54,138 nucleotides of DNA from Candidatus Omnitrophota bacterium (GCA_018817165.1 JAHITY010000128.1:69161-123298), one strand, 5' to 3'; positions 26,599 to 34,804 are shown, counted from the first letter of the stretch. Numbers and translations are program-made. Notes: generated from the sequence alone by a model not told the origin.

Positions 26599-26767
26599 GC
26601 TTAAATTTTGCGGCGCAATAACTTAGGTTAAATCAGCTAGTAGTATGAAAAACTCCAGATATCTTCCTGTATAATTTCGCAATTAAAGTTTATTTGTCAA
26701 AGAAAACGGTATTTTGTTTATATTAATACCTTTAAAAAATAGAAAAATTGATTCACAAGGAGGAATA

Positions 26768-27454
26768 ATGCAAAACATAATATTTAAACTGATAAGTCTT
26801 ATCTCGGCATGCCTGATCGCAACAGGCTTATACCTTAAGGTCGATGTTATAAATAAGGGCGGACCGGTTATGATTCCGATAATTCTCTGTTCGATATTTG
26901 CCTTCGCGATTATTCTGGAAAGAGTTTTAAACCTATACCGTTCAAAAATCGACACATCGAGATTTATGGATGAAATCACCGCGGCCTTAAAGCGAAATAG
27001 AATATCCGACGCATTAGAAATCTGCGAACAGACCCAAGGTCCGATAGCTCAGATCATAAAAGCCGGAATTGCCAAGCATGATTGTCCCAAGGCGGAAATC
27101 CGGGAAGCAATAGAAGATGCCGGCTTACATGAAGTTCCTAAGCTGGAAAAGAATCTTAGTTCTTTGGCGACCATTGCCCATGTCAGCCCTTTGCTCGGAT
27201 TACTGGGAACAGTTACCGGGATGGTCAGCACCTTTCAGATCATTCAGCAAAAAGCGCAGGCAATGTATCCGGTTGATGCTTCAGTTCTCGCTCAGGGAAT
27301 ATGGGAAGCTCTGATCACCACAGTAGCGGGTTTATTGGTCGCGATTCCGAGTTTTGTTGCTTATAATTATTTGGTGGCAAAAGTCGGAAGCCTGGTTGTG
27401 GAAATGGAAATAATGGCCACTGATCTTGTGAATATTCTTACTCAGAGAAAGTAG
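26768..27454 (+). CDS. exbB: ExbB/TolQ/MotA-family proton channel
   Basis: A 228-residue inner-membrane protein with three transmembrane segments (residues ~8-24, ~36-54 and a conserved pair near ~135-200). The family motif LGLLGTVTGMVSTFQ is near residues 140-155, and the final helix region includes GIWEALITTVAGLLVAIPS. ExbB pentamers with ExbD use the proton gradient to energise TonB. AAGGAGGAATA sits directly before this ATG, while in-frame codons upstream lack a ribosome site. TTGTCA (26694) with TATATT (26719) may be a promoter. It forms an operon with exbD and the tonB-like gene. Confidence 0.9.
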   Translation: MQNIIFKLISLISACLIATGLYLKVDVINKGGPVMIPIILCSIFAFAIILERVLNLYRSKIDTSRFMDEITAALKRNRISDALEICEQTQGPIAQIIKAGIAKHDCPKAEIREAIEDAGLHEVPKLEKNLSSLATIAHVSPLLGLLGTVTGMVSTFQIIQQKAQAMYPVDASVLAQGIWEALITTVAGLLVAIPSFVAYNYLVAKVGSLVVEMEIMATDLVNILTQRK

Positions 27455-27466
27455 GGGGAATATCCC

Positions 27467-27880
27467 ATGCGGTTTAGAAAGCATTTAGAGCTGGAAAAAG
27501 GACAAAAAGAAATCAATATCACTCCCTTAGTGGATATGGTATTTCTTTTGCTTGTTTTTTTTATGCTTACCTCAAGTTTTATCGTGATGCCGGGGATAAA
27601 AATCAATCTGCCCAAAGCAGTGACCTCGGAAGTCATCAAAGATAAAAATATTATTATTACAGTCAACAGTGAAAATGTGATTTATCTTAATGACAAGCCG
27701 ATTAGTTTAGAAGAGCTGACAAATCATCTTAGTGAAAGAGTAAAGGCGGATAAAGAAATACCTTTACTGATTAAAGCTGACAAAAATACTCAGCTGGGAT
27801 CAGTGGTAATGGTATGGGACATTTGCCGTAAAGTAGGAATTTCCCAAATAAATATTGCGACTTTACAGGAAGTCAGATAG
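27467..27880 (+). CDS. exbD: ExbD/TolR-family protein
   Basis: A 137-residue single-span protein. The N-terminal cytosolic part is followed by the hydrophobic helix INITPLVDMVFLLLVFFML, which contains the conserved Asp used for proton coupling, and then by a periplasmic domain (~90 residues). It partners with ExbB in the TonB energising complex. The gene begins 12 bases after exbB with a GGGGGAATA site and ends two bases before the tonB-like gene. The length matches the family. The gene context makes TonB partnership more likely than Tol. Confidence 0.92.
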   Translation: MRFRKHLELEKGQKEINITPLVDMVFLLLVFFMLTSSFIVMPGIKINLPKAVTSEVIKDKNIIITVNSENVIYLNDKPISLEELTNHLSERVKADKEIPLLIKADKNTQLGSVVMVWDICRKVGISQINIATLQEVR

Positions 27881-27882
27881 TA

Positions 27883-28521
27883 ATGGGAGAAAAAAAAATA
27901 TTTGCTTTTGCTCTATCATTTTCTTTGGTATGGCATCTTATTGGCGGAGAAGCAGTGCATATTGTCTGGCCGGAAAAAATCGCGGAACATAAATTTACCG
28001 CGATAAATTTTTGGGGATCATTGCATGATCTGTCGAGTTTAGACACGGGGGATGCTGATAATCCAAAGAATATTCAAGAGAGAAAACTTGATCCTATTGC
28101 TGAGCAAGCAATGCCGAAAAATATGGAATTCAATGTTTTAACCAAAGAAGCTTTGCCGGTTTCTGAGCTTTCGCAGAAGAAAGACCCGGAGATTAATAAT
28201 GATTCAGTGATCAAAGAAGAGTTTCATATTGGAGAAAGCCTAAAAGGCGGATTGCAAAGAAGCATTTTAGTTAAACCAGCTTTACCCGTATATCCGGAAT
28301 GGGCCAAAGAATTAGGCAATTACTTTGAAGTAGAGCTGAAATTTCTAATCTTAGCCGACGGTACAGTGGGCGCAGTAGAAAAAGTTACATCCGCGGGATA
28401 TCCGGAGCTGGATGAAATCGGGATTCGCTATATTAGAAAATGGAAATTTATGCCTTTACCTGAGGGCATAAAACCGCAGGAACAATGGGGCACAATTAAA
28501 CTGGTTTTTAATCTTAAATGA
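27883..28521 (+). CDS. tonB: TonB-like energy transducer
   Basis: A 212-residue protein with an N-terminal membrane anchor (residues ~6-22), an extended linker and a C-terminal TonB domain. That domain contains KPALPVYPEWAKELG, ILADGTVGAVEKVTSAGYPELDEIGIRYIRKWKFMPL and ends in LVFNLK. The linker is short and not rich in Pro-Lys/Pro-Glu repeats, unlike classical TonB, so it may reach a shorter distance across the periplasm. It couples ExbB/ExbD energy to the outer-membrane barrel upstream. Its stop overlaps the start of the next gene by four bases (ATGA). Confidence 0.88.
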   Translation: MGEKKIFAFALSFSLVWHLIGGEAVHIVWPEKIAEHKFTAINFWGSLHDLSSLDTGDADNPKNIQERKLDPIAEQAMPKNMEFNVLTKEALPVSELSQKKDPEINNDSVIKEEFHIGESLKGGLQRSILVKPALPVYPEWAKELGNYFEVELKFLILADGTVGAVEKVTSAGYPELDEIGIRYIRKWKFMPLPEGIKPQEQWGTIKLVFNLK

Positions 28522-28778
28522 TAAAATTATCCTTTGATCAAGCAGTTGCTTATTATGTATTATTTTTTATTATAATATTCGCGGGAAGTATGGTATTTGC
28601 TTTTTTTCGCAAGCCTAAGCAATGGTATCCTAAAGAATTTAAGCTCTGGCAATGTTCGATTTGCGGTTTTGTTTATTCACATGTATTTGATAATGATATA
28701 ACTGTTTGCCCGCAATGCGGCAGCTTTAATAAAAGAGAGCATTTGGAATCTTCTCAAGAAAAAAATAATAAACAGTGA
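28518..28778 (+). CDS. Membrane-anchored rubredoxin-like zinc-ribbon protein
   Basis: An 86-residue protein. One transmembrane helix (residues ~9-29, YYVLFFIIIFAGSMVFAFF) precedes a rubredoxin-like or zinc-ribbon domain with two CxxC pairs, CSICGFVY and CPQCGSF, separated by ~18 residues. Rubredoxin-type folds bind Fe or Zn; the short spacer and charged tail do not decide which. It overlaps the tonB-like gene by four bases, so it is translated with the TonB operon. A redox or metal-sensing role beside an importer would fit but is inference. Confidence 0.72.
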   Translation: MIKLSFDQAVAYYVLFFIIIFAGSMVFAFFRKPKQWYPKEFKLWQCSICGFVYSHVFDNDITVCPQCGSFNKREHLESSQEKNNKQ

Positions 28779-28861
28779 GTAAATCACGCATAGCTGATCC
28801 TGGATTAGCGCATAGCTAATTCAAGACAAGGGTTATGCAGACATATAAGGAGGGGTTGAAT

Positions 28862-29074
28862 ATGATTATGGAAATTGGGATTGTGGCAGGAGACATCTGG
28901 CATTATCTGGATGAAAACGGAGATTCTGATCTGGAAAATTTGATCAGCGGAATAAATAAGCCGAGAAATTTAGTATTAATGGGCTTGGGCTGGTTAGCCA
29001 GAGAAGGTCATGTCAGTGTGGGCAATGAACATGAAAAAACTTGCCAGATAAGCCTTAGAGAAAAAAAGGGATAA
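28862..29074 (+). CDS. Winged-helix protein (DUF2582-like)
   Basis: A 70-residue protein with the pattern of a small winged helix-turn-helix domain: IVAGDIWHYLDENGDSDLENLISGI, then LVLMGLGWLAREGHVSV. This matches the DUF2582/PF10771-type family, whose DNA target is not generally known. The chosen start at 28862 follows AAGGAGGGG by about seven bases; an upstream ATG at 28835 has no ribosome site. CutA follows after eight bases. It might regulate neighbouring genes, but no operator is visible. Confidence 0.72.
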   Translation: MIMEIGIVAGDIWHYLDENGDSDLENLISGINKPRNLVLMGLGWLAREGHVSVGNEHEKTCQISLREKKG

Positions 29075-29081
29075 ATTTTAA

Positions 29082-29417
29082 ATGAGCCGAGAAAACAATG
29101 AATGCATTATTGTTTTTGTTACTGCCGGTTCAGACCAGGAAGCTGATCTGCTCAGGGAAAAGCTGCTTGAGCAAAAATTGGCAGCATGTGTGAGTAAAAC
29201 CAATGTTAATTCTCTGTTTTCCTGGAAAAATGAAATCCAGAGTGAAAATGAAGTGCTGCTGATCATAAAAACAAAGAAAAGTCTGTACGGAGAGCTGGAA
29301 GCTCTGATTCTTGAGTGGCACAGTTATGATGTTCCAGAGATTATTGCTTTGCCGATTATCGCCGGCAGTAAGCCGTATCTTGAATGGATAGACGAAGTCA
29401 CAGAAAAAAATAACTAA
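29082..29417 (+). CDS. cutA: Divalent-cation tolerance protein CutA
   Basis: A 111-residue CutA1. It shows IIVFVTAGSDQEADLLREKLLEQKLAACV, SLFSWKNEIQSENEVLLIIKT and HSYDVPEIIALPI near the end, all typical of this small trimeric protein. CutA is implicated in copper and divalent-cation tolerance and is widely conserved; its exact mechanism is unsettled. It follows the winged-helix gene by seven bases. A repeat tract and then a strong terminator lie downstream. Motif and length agree with the family. Confidence 0.93.
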   Translation: MSRENNECIIVFVTAGSDQEADLLREKLLEQKLAACVSKTNVNSLFSWKNEIQSENEVLLIIKTKKSLYGELEALILEWHSYDVPEIIALPIIAGSKPYLEWIDEVTEKNN

Positions 29418-29490
29418 TTACTAATTTCTAATGACTAAAAAGTAAGAGCTAAACAGTCACAAAGTCACAAGTTAAAAGCATAGTTTAAAG
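29415..29490. repeat. Degenerate heptamer repeat tract after cutA
   Basis: Starting at the cutA stop, the sequence falls into 7-base steps such as TAATTAC, TAATTTC and TAATGAC, then TCACAAA and GTCACAA. The units keep a 7-base phase with variable bases, like the other tracts in this window. Confidence 0.6.
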
Positions 29491-29500
29491 TTATAAAGCG

Positions 29501-29535
29501 AAAAAGGCCGGGATTAATTTTTCCGGCCTTTTTTT
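29501..29535 (+). terminator. Rho-independent terminator after cutA
   Basis: A perfect 11-bp inverted repeat (AAAAAGGCCGG / CCGGCCTTTTT) has an 11-base loop and a following T-run. It is a strong hairpin. Confidence 0.85.
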
Positions 29536-29628
29536 GTAGGGGCGCTGCTTGCCTGCGCCCGTATCCTAATTATTCCCGATTCTTGATAATGGTATATTAT
29601 TACGGGCCGAGGCAAGCGCGGCCCCTAC
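29536..29628. repeat. Long imperfect palindrome, MITE-like
   Basis: The left arm GTAGGGGCGCTGCTTGCC..GCCCGTA (29536-29562) is matched by an inverted right arm TACGGGCCGAGGCAAGCGCG-GCCCCTAC ending at 29628. A ~40-base AT-rich loop separates them. Palindromes built on GTAGGGGC...GCCC are common dispersed elements in bacterial genomes. No ORF is inside. Confidence 0.55.
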
Positions 29629-29682
29629 GCTGTTTCCTTGTATCCTTGTGACCTGTGTTTTGTGTCTTTTTTTTAAAACCTG

Positions 29683-29691
29683 TGGTATAAT
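29683..29691 (+). promoter_or_regulatory. Extended -10 promoter at the pseudopilin gene
   Basis: TGG-TATAAT forms an extended -10 whose end is eight bases before the ATG of the GspJ-like gene. No ribosome site lies between, so transcription may begin at or next to the start codon (leaderless). Confidence 0.45.
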
Positions 29692-29698
29692 AAATAAA

Positions 29699-30307
29699 AT
29701 GAAAAAAGGATTTACTCTCTTAGAGCTACTTATCGGTATGACCATCTTCGCGATTATTTCCGGAGCGGTTTATACCAGTCTTTATCTGGGGATAAAGGTT
29801 TGGAAAAATGAAGAGAAAAACAATTCAAGCCTTCAGGAGATTATCCTGACTTTTGAGCTTATTGAGACAGATCTGTTCAGTGCTTTTATCAATCCGGACA
29901 ATGAGAATATAAAATTTAAAGGCAGCTCAGAGCGCCTGGAATTTTTTAGAGTAAATAATGCGGAGCAATTAGAATCAGTTAGTTTTTATTTAGACTCAGA
30001 AGCAGAAAATAACGCGTCGGAATTATTAGTTTTAAGGAAAAAATATTATTTGGATGATCAGCAGTCGGAAGCGATTCCGGAAGTAGTGAATAATCAGATC
30101 GAGAGTTTTAAATTAAGCTACTTTAATAATAAAGATAATAAATGGAATGAAGAGTGGGCTGAGGAATTATCTGTACCCGATCAGGTTAAAGTCGAGATTG
30201 ATTTTAAGATCACTGGTTCAGTTGACAATGTTTTACATTTAGAAAAATACATCAGCATCCCCGTGGCAAATGAAATAAATTTGCCGGAAGCTGAGCCGAC
30301 AGCTTAA
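29699..30307 (+). CDS. Type II secretion pseudopilin GspJ-like
   Basis: A 202-residue prepilin-like protein. The processing site is MKKGFTLLELLIGMTIF, with cleavage after Gly and Glu at +5. It is followed by a hydrophobic helix (~residues 5-25) and a soluble domain with EEIILTFELIETDLFSAFINPDN, resembling GspJ minor pseudopilins. Minor pseudopilins form the tip of the secretion pseudopilus together with GspI and GspK. A ribosome site is not visible; the in-frame extension upstream starting at 29648 reads through the promoter and lacks the prepilin motif. The GspK-like gene follows 27 bases later. No GspG/H/I lies in the window. Confidence 0.78.
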   Translation: MKKGFTLLELLIGMTIFAIISGAVYTSLYLGIKVWKNEEKNNSSLQEIILTFELIETDLFSAFINPDNENIKFKGSSERLEFFRVNNAEQLESVSFYLDSEAENNASELLVLRKKYYLDDQQSEAIPEVVNNQIESFKLSYFNNKDNKWNEEWAEELSVPDQVKVEIDFKITGSVDNVLHLEKYISIPVANEINLPEAEPTA

Positions 30308-30334
30308 TCTTAATAAGAGTTAAATTATAAAAAA

Positions 30335-31174
30335 ATGATTAAAAGGGGTAAACAAAAAAAAGCGATCATTCTGATTATTGTTTTATGGGTAATGTTTTTT
30401 CTTTCTGTTGTCGTGCTTGTTTTAGGAGCGAAAAATAGAATGAATGTAAGGCTGCGCTCATTAAATAATGAAAGCCTGCGCATGTTTTATTTGGCAAAAG
30501 AAGGTGTGAACCGGGCGATTGATATTCTGGTCAAAGATGACTTAGCGTATGACGCGCTCAGTGAAGACTGGGGGCAAAAAATCAGCTTAGAACAGGATTC
30601 AGGAACAGTTAATATCCAGATCATTGATGAAAATCGGTTTATTAATATAAATAATGTTTCCGAAGAAATTTTAAATAATCTTAAAACTTTTTTCCCGGAA
30701 ATAACCGTTGAGCAGGTAGCGCTAATTCTCAAGAATCGGCCGTTTGATCTTAAAAGTGAAGTTATTGATTTATTAGCCTTGGATGGTACCGGTTCGGCAG
30801 TCGATCAATTTAACCAAACGCGGCTGATTGATCTGCTGACGACTTTTTCCAATGGGATGCTGAACATTAATACTGTTTCTGAAGCGGTTTTAGGCGTGAT
30901 TCCCGGGATGACTGATTCAGCCGTGCAGTCAATAATCGCGCACAGGCAATCAAATCCGTTTGTAAGCAATGACGAGCTTTCAGCGGAATTATCGCTTATT
31001 GGCTTAACCCCGGCACAGGTAAGCTCACTGATAAAATGTGTTAAAGTTAATTCAAACGCGTTTAGAATATTAGTCAATGCTCAGTCAAAAGAGCGGCATA
31101 TTGCCCAGAGTCTGGAAGTAGTAGTCGGCCGACATGATAATAAACTTGATATTTTATTGTCAAAGGAGAATTAG
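30335..31174 (+). CDS. Type II secretion protein GspK-like
   Basis: A 279-residue protein with a positively charged N-terminus and a membrane helix (KKAIILIIVLWVMFFLSVVVLV). It continues with LNNESLRMFYLAKEGVNRAIDIL, the GspK pattern. The C-terminal half holds helix-hairpin-helix-like motifs (FINNVSEEIL, LNINTVSEAVLGVIPGMTDSAVQSII), as in GspK. It is thought to cap the pseudopilus tip. The upstream neighbour is GspJ-like and the downstream neighbour PilM/GspL-like, so this is a partial secretion or pilus operon. The slightly short length is within the family range. Confidence 0.8.
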   Translation: MIKRGKQKKAIILIIVLWVMFFLSVVVLVLGAKNRMNVRLRSLNNESLRMFYLAKEGVNRAIDILVKDDLAYDALSEDWGQKISLEQDSGTVNIQIIDENRFININNVSEEILNNLKTFFPEITVEQVALILKNRPFDLKSEVIDLLALDGTGSAVDQFNQTRLIDLLTTFSNGMLNINTVSEAVLGVIPGMTDSAVQSIIAHRQSNPFVSNDELSAELSLIGLTPAQVSSLIKCVKVNSNAFRILVNAQSKERHIAQSLEVVVGRHDNKLDILLSKEN

Positions 31175-31176
31175 AA

Positions 31177-32502
31177 TTGATCAAAACAATAATCTATTTT
31201 ACCAATAAAAAAGCCCGGATAGCCCAGTTTAGTTTTAATAAACAAGCGTTTAAACTGATCAAAGATGAATCGATTAGTTTAGCGGGCAAAGAAATCGATC
31301 CTTTAGCGATCAAGAATTTCGTGGCCAAACAGGGTATAACGAAAACAAATATCATCGGCTGTTTATTCCGGCATCAGGTCAGCGTAAGATTTTTTTCCTT
31401 TCCATCGCATGAAAACGGGGAAATTGAGCGCATGGCGCAATATGAAGCCGCCGAACTATTGCCGCTTAAGCCCGAAGAAACAATTATTCGATTTCTGGTA
31501 TTAAATAAAAGAAATAATGGCTATGCCGATACTTTGGTGGTAGTTACCCATAAAGAAGAAGTAAGCAAACTGCTTGAGAAAATTCAATCCGCCGCGCTGG
31601 GTATCCAAGCGCTTAGTCTGAGCAGTCTGGCATTGATCAAATGTTTAGAAAATTCTCTGGATAAAAATAATGCGGATGATCCGGTTTTATTAGTTTATGT
31701 CGAAGACGGGGCAGTGGAAATTATTATTGCCAGAAACAAGATCATTGAATTCAGCCGCGGGTTTTTAGTTGATGATCCTGATCGTTTTCCTCAAGTTTTG
31801 ATCAGCGAGATCCGCCATAGCATGGAATTATTTTTTAATAATGCCGAAGAAAACAAACTTAAAAAAATCATTCTGGGCTCGCGGGATAATGATCTTGAAT
31901 CAATTGCTGAAGTTTTAAAGCAAAGGTTTGCCGTACCGATCCAGGAAGAAAAAATAGATATTGCGTATGGTTTAGCGGTCTTGGATGGACAGGGAATAAA
32001 TCTGCTGAGCAATGAATTCACCATAAGCAAACAAAAAAAATCTTTTAAAAAACGAATTTCAATTTCGATAGGGCTTTTATTAGTAAATATTTTATTATTA
32101 GCCGGCATATTCATGCTCCAGATCAATAGCAAGCAGGCGTATCTGGAAAAAATAAATACTGAAATAACAAGCCTCAAGCCGCAAGCCCAAACAGTTCAAA
32201 ATAAATTAAGAAAACTGGAAATAGTCAAAGAACAGTTAAGCTCTCAGCTGCGGATATTAGACGCGATCACCGCGATTGCGGATATTATTCCGGTGTCGAC
32301 TAATTTAAATATGCTTTCAATCAATGAACAAGGTATTTTAGTAATCAGGGGGCAGGCGAAAACTTTGCAGGAAGTGCTGGATTTTGTCAGCGCCTTGGAA
32401 AAATCAGAGTATTTTATCAATAGTCATTTAAATTACTCGAATAGAAGAAAAATCAGAGACTTAGAACTGATTGATTTTGAAATCCAGGCAAAGGTTCAAT
32501 AG
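31177..32502 (+). CDS. PilM/GspL-like actin-fold protein with PilN-like tail
   Basis: A 441-residue protein. The first ~270 residues resemble the actin-like fold of PilM/GspL (IIYFTNKKARIAQFSF, FSFPSHENGEIERMAQYEAAELLPL, PVLLVYVEDGAVEIIIA). Then come a membrane helix (~292-311, ISIGLLLVNILLLAGIFML), a coiled coil (~315-360) and a ferredoxin-like PilN domain. This joins in one chain what is often PilM plus PilN. It starts with TTG after AAGGAG. It probably forms the inner-membrane platform for the pseudopilins encoded just upstream. The translation start is three bases after the GspK stop. Confidence 0.78.
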   Translation: MIKTIIYFTNKKARIAQFSFNKQAFKLIKDESISLAGKEIDPLAIKNFVAKQGITKTNIIGCLFRHQVSVRFFSFPSHENGEIERMAQYEAAELLPLKPEETIIRFLVLNKRNNGYADTLVVVTHKEEVSKLLEKIQSAALGIQALSLSSLALIKCLENSLDKNNADDPVLLVYVEDGAVEIIIARNKIIEFSRGFLVDDPDRFPQVLISEIRHSMELFFNNAEENKLKKIILGSRDNDLESIAEVLKQRFAVPIQEEKIDIAYGLAVLDGQGINLLSNEFTISKQKKSFKKRISISIGLLLVNILLLAGIFMLQINSKQAYLEKINTEITSLKPQAQTVQNKLRKLEIVKEQLSSQLRILDAITAIADIIPVSTNLNMLSINEQGILVIRGQAKTLQEVLDFVSALEKSEYFINSHLNYSNRRKIRDLELIDFEIQAKVQ

Positions 32503-32526
32503 TAGTAAAAATTAAAAGTTTCGGTT

Positions 32527-32590
32527 AAAACAGAAAGTAATTAAGCAAAACGAAACTAGTTTTCGGCTTTAATTGCTTCTGTTTTTTATT
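32527..32590 (+). terminator. Terminator after the secretion genes
   Basis: A long hairpin pairs AAAACAGAAAGTAATTAAGC (32527-32546) with GGCTTTAATTGCTTCTGTTTT, allowing a few mismatches. A T-rich run ends near 32590. The loop contains a smaller inverted pair. Confidence 0.75.
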
Positions 32591-32612
32591 TTAAACCATA
32601 AAAAGGTAAAAT

Positions 32613-33164
32613 ATGCGGATTATCAGCGGTGAATTTAGAAACAGAATTATAAAAATGCCCAATTCCCGAGATGTCAGGCCAACCAGCCAAAAAGTCAGAA
32701 AAGCAATTTTTGATGTTTTATCCGGAGTAGTCGAAGGCAAAAAAGTCCTGGATTTGTTTAGCGGCAGCGGGGCATTGGGATTTGAGGCTTTAAGCGTTGG
32801 AGCTGAATATGTGACTTTTGTGGAAAAAAATCCAATATCTTTAAAAACCATCCAGGAAAATATCGAGCTGTTAAATGTGCGGGCAAAATGTACGGTTATT
32901 GCCCGGGACGCGCTGGATAGCCTGGATATTTTTGATCAGCAAAAAGCGGGATATGATATTGTCTTTGCCGATCCTCCTTATATAGGCGGTTGGGCAAAAA
33001 AATGCTTGCTCAAAATCAGCAGCTGTGATATATTACTGGCGCCTGCAATAGTAGTTATTGAACACTACAAAAAGGATGAGTTGCCGACGATCAGCAATAA
33101 TCTAAAGCGTTGGCAGCTTAAAAATTATGGGGATACTCTTATCTCTTTTTATACCCATTCTTAA
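32613..33164 (+). CDS. rsmD: 16S rRNA m2G966 methyltransferase RsmD
   Basis: A 183-residue class I SAM methyltransferase. It shows MRIISGEFRNRII, PTSQKVRKAIFDVL, the SAM motif VLDLFSGSGALGFEALS and the catalytic NPPY-type motif FADPPY. RsmD methylates the exocyclic amine of G966 of 16S rRNA on assembled small subunits. coaD follows, as in many bacteria. The terminator just upstream isolates it from the pseudopilus genes. Confidence 0.95.
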   Translation: MRIISGEFRNRIIKMPNSRDVRPTSQKVRKAIFDVLSGVVEGKKVLDLFSGSGALGFEALSVGAEYVTFVEKNPISLKTIQENIELLNVRAKCTVIARDALDSLDIFDQQKAGYDIVFADPPYIGGWAKKCLLKISSCDILLAPAIVVIEHYKKDELPTISNNLKRWQLKNYGDTLISFYTHS

Positions 33165-33250
33165 ATTCCGGTTTATGCTGATAAGGGTGTAACTATTTTA
33201 TTTGCAGTGCATTAAGGCTGAAGATTTAAATCGGCCAGGGAGTTGCTATT

Positions 33251-33733
33251 TTGAATAAAAGAGCTGTGTATCCAGGAACATTTGATCCGGTTACTTATGG
33301 GCATATTGATATAATCAAAAGAGCAGTGAAGCTTTATGATGAAGTAATTGTCGCGGTGGCAGCCAATGATTCAAAGACGCCGCTGTTCAGTGTTGAACAA
33401 AGAGTATCAATGCTCAAGCAGGCAACAAAGGGGTTGTCCAGAGTCAAAGTAGACACTTTTGATCAGCTGATGGTTGATTATGTGCAGAGCAAAAACTGTA
33501 ATGTAGTAATCAGGGGATTAAGAATGATCTCTGATTTTGAATATGAATTTCAGATGGCTTTAACCAATCGAAAACTGAATAAAAATATTGAAATAGTTTT
33601 CATGATGCCCAATGAATCATATTCCTTTGTCTCCAGCAAATTAATCAAAGAAGTGGCAAAACTCGGCGCGAATTTATCAGAATTTGTTCCAAGTTTTGTA
33701 GAAAAGAAATTGAAGAAAATACTAATAAAATAA
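33251..33733 (+). CDS. coaD: Phosphopantetheine adenylyltransferase
   Basis: A 160-residue CoaD. The nucleotidyltransferase motif TYGHIDII (the T/HxGH signature) is near residue 15. YPGTFDPVT, NVVIRGLRMISDFEYEFQMALTN and SSKLIKEVAKLG are all family-specific. It makes dephospho-CoA from 4'-phosphopantetheine and ATP, the penultimate step of CoA synthesis. The start is TTG, with AGGGAG nine bases upstream. CoA supply fits the Pta, FabD, ACP and acyl-CoA dehydrogenase genes downstream. Confidence 0.96.
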   Translation: MNKRAVYPGTFDPVTYGHIDIIKRAVKLYDEVIVAVAANDSKTPLFSVEQRVSMLKQATKGLSRVKVDTFDQLMVDYVQSKNCNVVIRGLRMISDFEYEFQMALTNRKLNKNIEIVFMMPNESYSFVSSKLIKEVAKLGANLSEFVPSFVEKKLKKILIK

Positions 33734-33799
33734 GTTCGGATAATAAAATTTTTGATTAAAAATTCATGGGAATTAAAATATCATAAGTGAAAGGCTGTA

Positions 33800-34804
33800 A
33801 TGGAAATTTTAGATAAAATCAGACAAAGAGCAAGGGATAAGCAAAGAACAATTGTTCTGCCGGAAGGCGATGATAAACGTATTTTAGAAGCCGCAAAAAT
33901 CATAGTTGAAGAGAATCTCGCGCGGTTGATAATCCTAGCGACAAATGAAGCGATTAAGGAAAAAGCCGCTGTCGCGGGCTTGGATCTATCCAAAGTAGAA
34001 GTTATTTATCCGGCGAAAAGCCTTGATTTACCGGAATTTACCGAGAAATTTTTTGAGTTGAGAAAAGCCAAAGGAATTACGGAAGAACAAGCCAAAGAAC
34101 AGATGCTCAAACCCGTATATTTTGGAGCAATGATGGTCAGATTCGGCAAAGCGGATGGTATGGTTGCCGGAGCGATAAATACAACCGCGGATGTGGCTAA
34201 AGCCGCGATTTATTGTATTGGTTTTGGTGAGAAAATCAGAACAATATCCAGTTGTTTTTTAATCACAGTGCCTGATTGCGTTTATGGAACAAAAGGCACT
34301 TTTGTGTTTGCCGATTGCGGAATTGTCCCGGATCCTTCACCGATGCAAATCGCCAATATCGCGGCTTCGGCCGCGGAGCTGTTCAGCTTATTAGTCGAAG
34401 AAGAGCCAAAGGTAGCATTGCTCAGTTTTTCGACTAAAGGCAGCGCCGAGCATCCTTTGGTGGATAAAGTAGTCAGAGCCAAAGAAATAATTGATGAAAA
34501 ATATCCCGAGCTGATTGCTGATGGCGAATTACAATTAGACGCGGCAATTGTTCCGGAAGTAGCAATGATCAAAGCACCGGACAGCAAAGTCGCCGGAACA
34601 GCCAATGTTTTAATTTTCCCGGATCTTAATGCCGGAAATATTTCCTATAAAATGGTACAGCGTTTGGCAAAAGCTGATGTTATTGGTCCGATGATGAATG
34701 GGGTATCAAGGCCTTGCAGTGATTTATCGCGGGGCTGTACAATCGGGGAAATTGTAAATGCTGTTTGCACAACATCAATTCGCGTGACTACAGAGAATAA
34801 ATAA
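33800..34804 (+). CDS. pta: Phosphate acetyltransferase
   Basis: A 334-residue short-form Pta with only the catalytic PTA_PTB domain. Landmarks are ILDKIRQRARDKQRTIVLPEGDDKRIL, ADGMVAGAINTTADV and LIFPDLNAGNISYK. It interconverts acetyl-CoA and acetyl phosphate. The ackA gene overlaps its stop by one base (TAATG), so both enzymes are co-translated and give ATP-yielding acetate formation. AAAGG precedes the ATG. Confidence 0.95.
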   Translation: MEILDKIRQRARDKQRTIVLPEGDDKRILEAAKIIVEENLARLIILATNEAIKEKAAVAGLDLSKVEVIYPAKSLDLPEFTEKFFELRKAKGITEEQAKEQMLKPVYFGAMMVRFGKADGMVAGAINTTADVAKAAIYCIGFGEKIRTISSCFLITVPDCVYGTKGTFVFADCGIVPDPSPMQIANIAASAAELFSLLVEEEPKVALLSFSTKGSAEHPLVDKVVRAKEIIDEKYPELIADGELQLDAAIVPEVAMIKAPDSKVAGTANVLIFPDLNAGNISYKMVQRLAKADVIGPMMNGVSRPCSDLSRGCTIGEIVNAVCTTSIRVTTENK

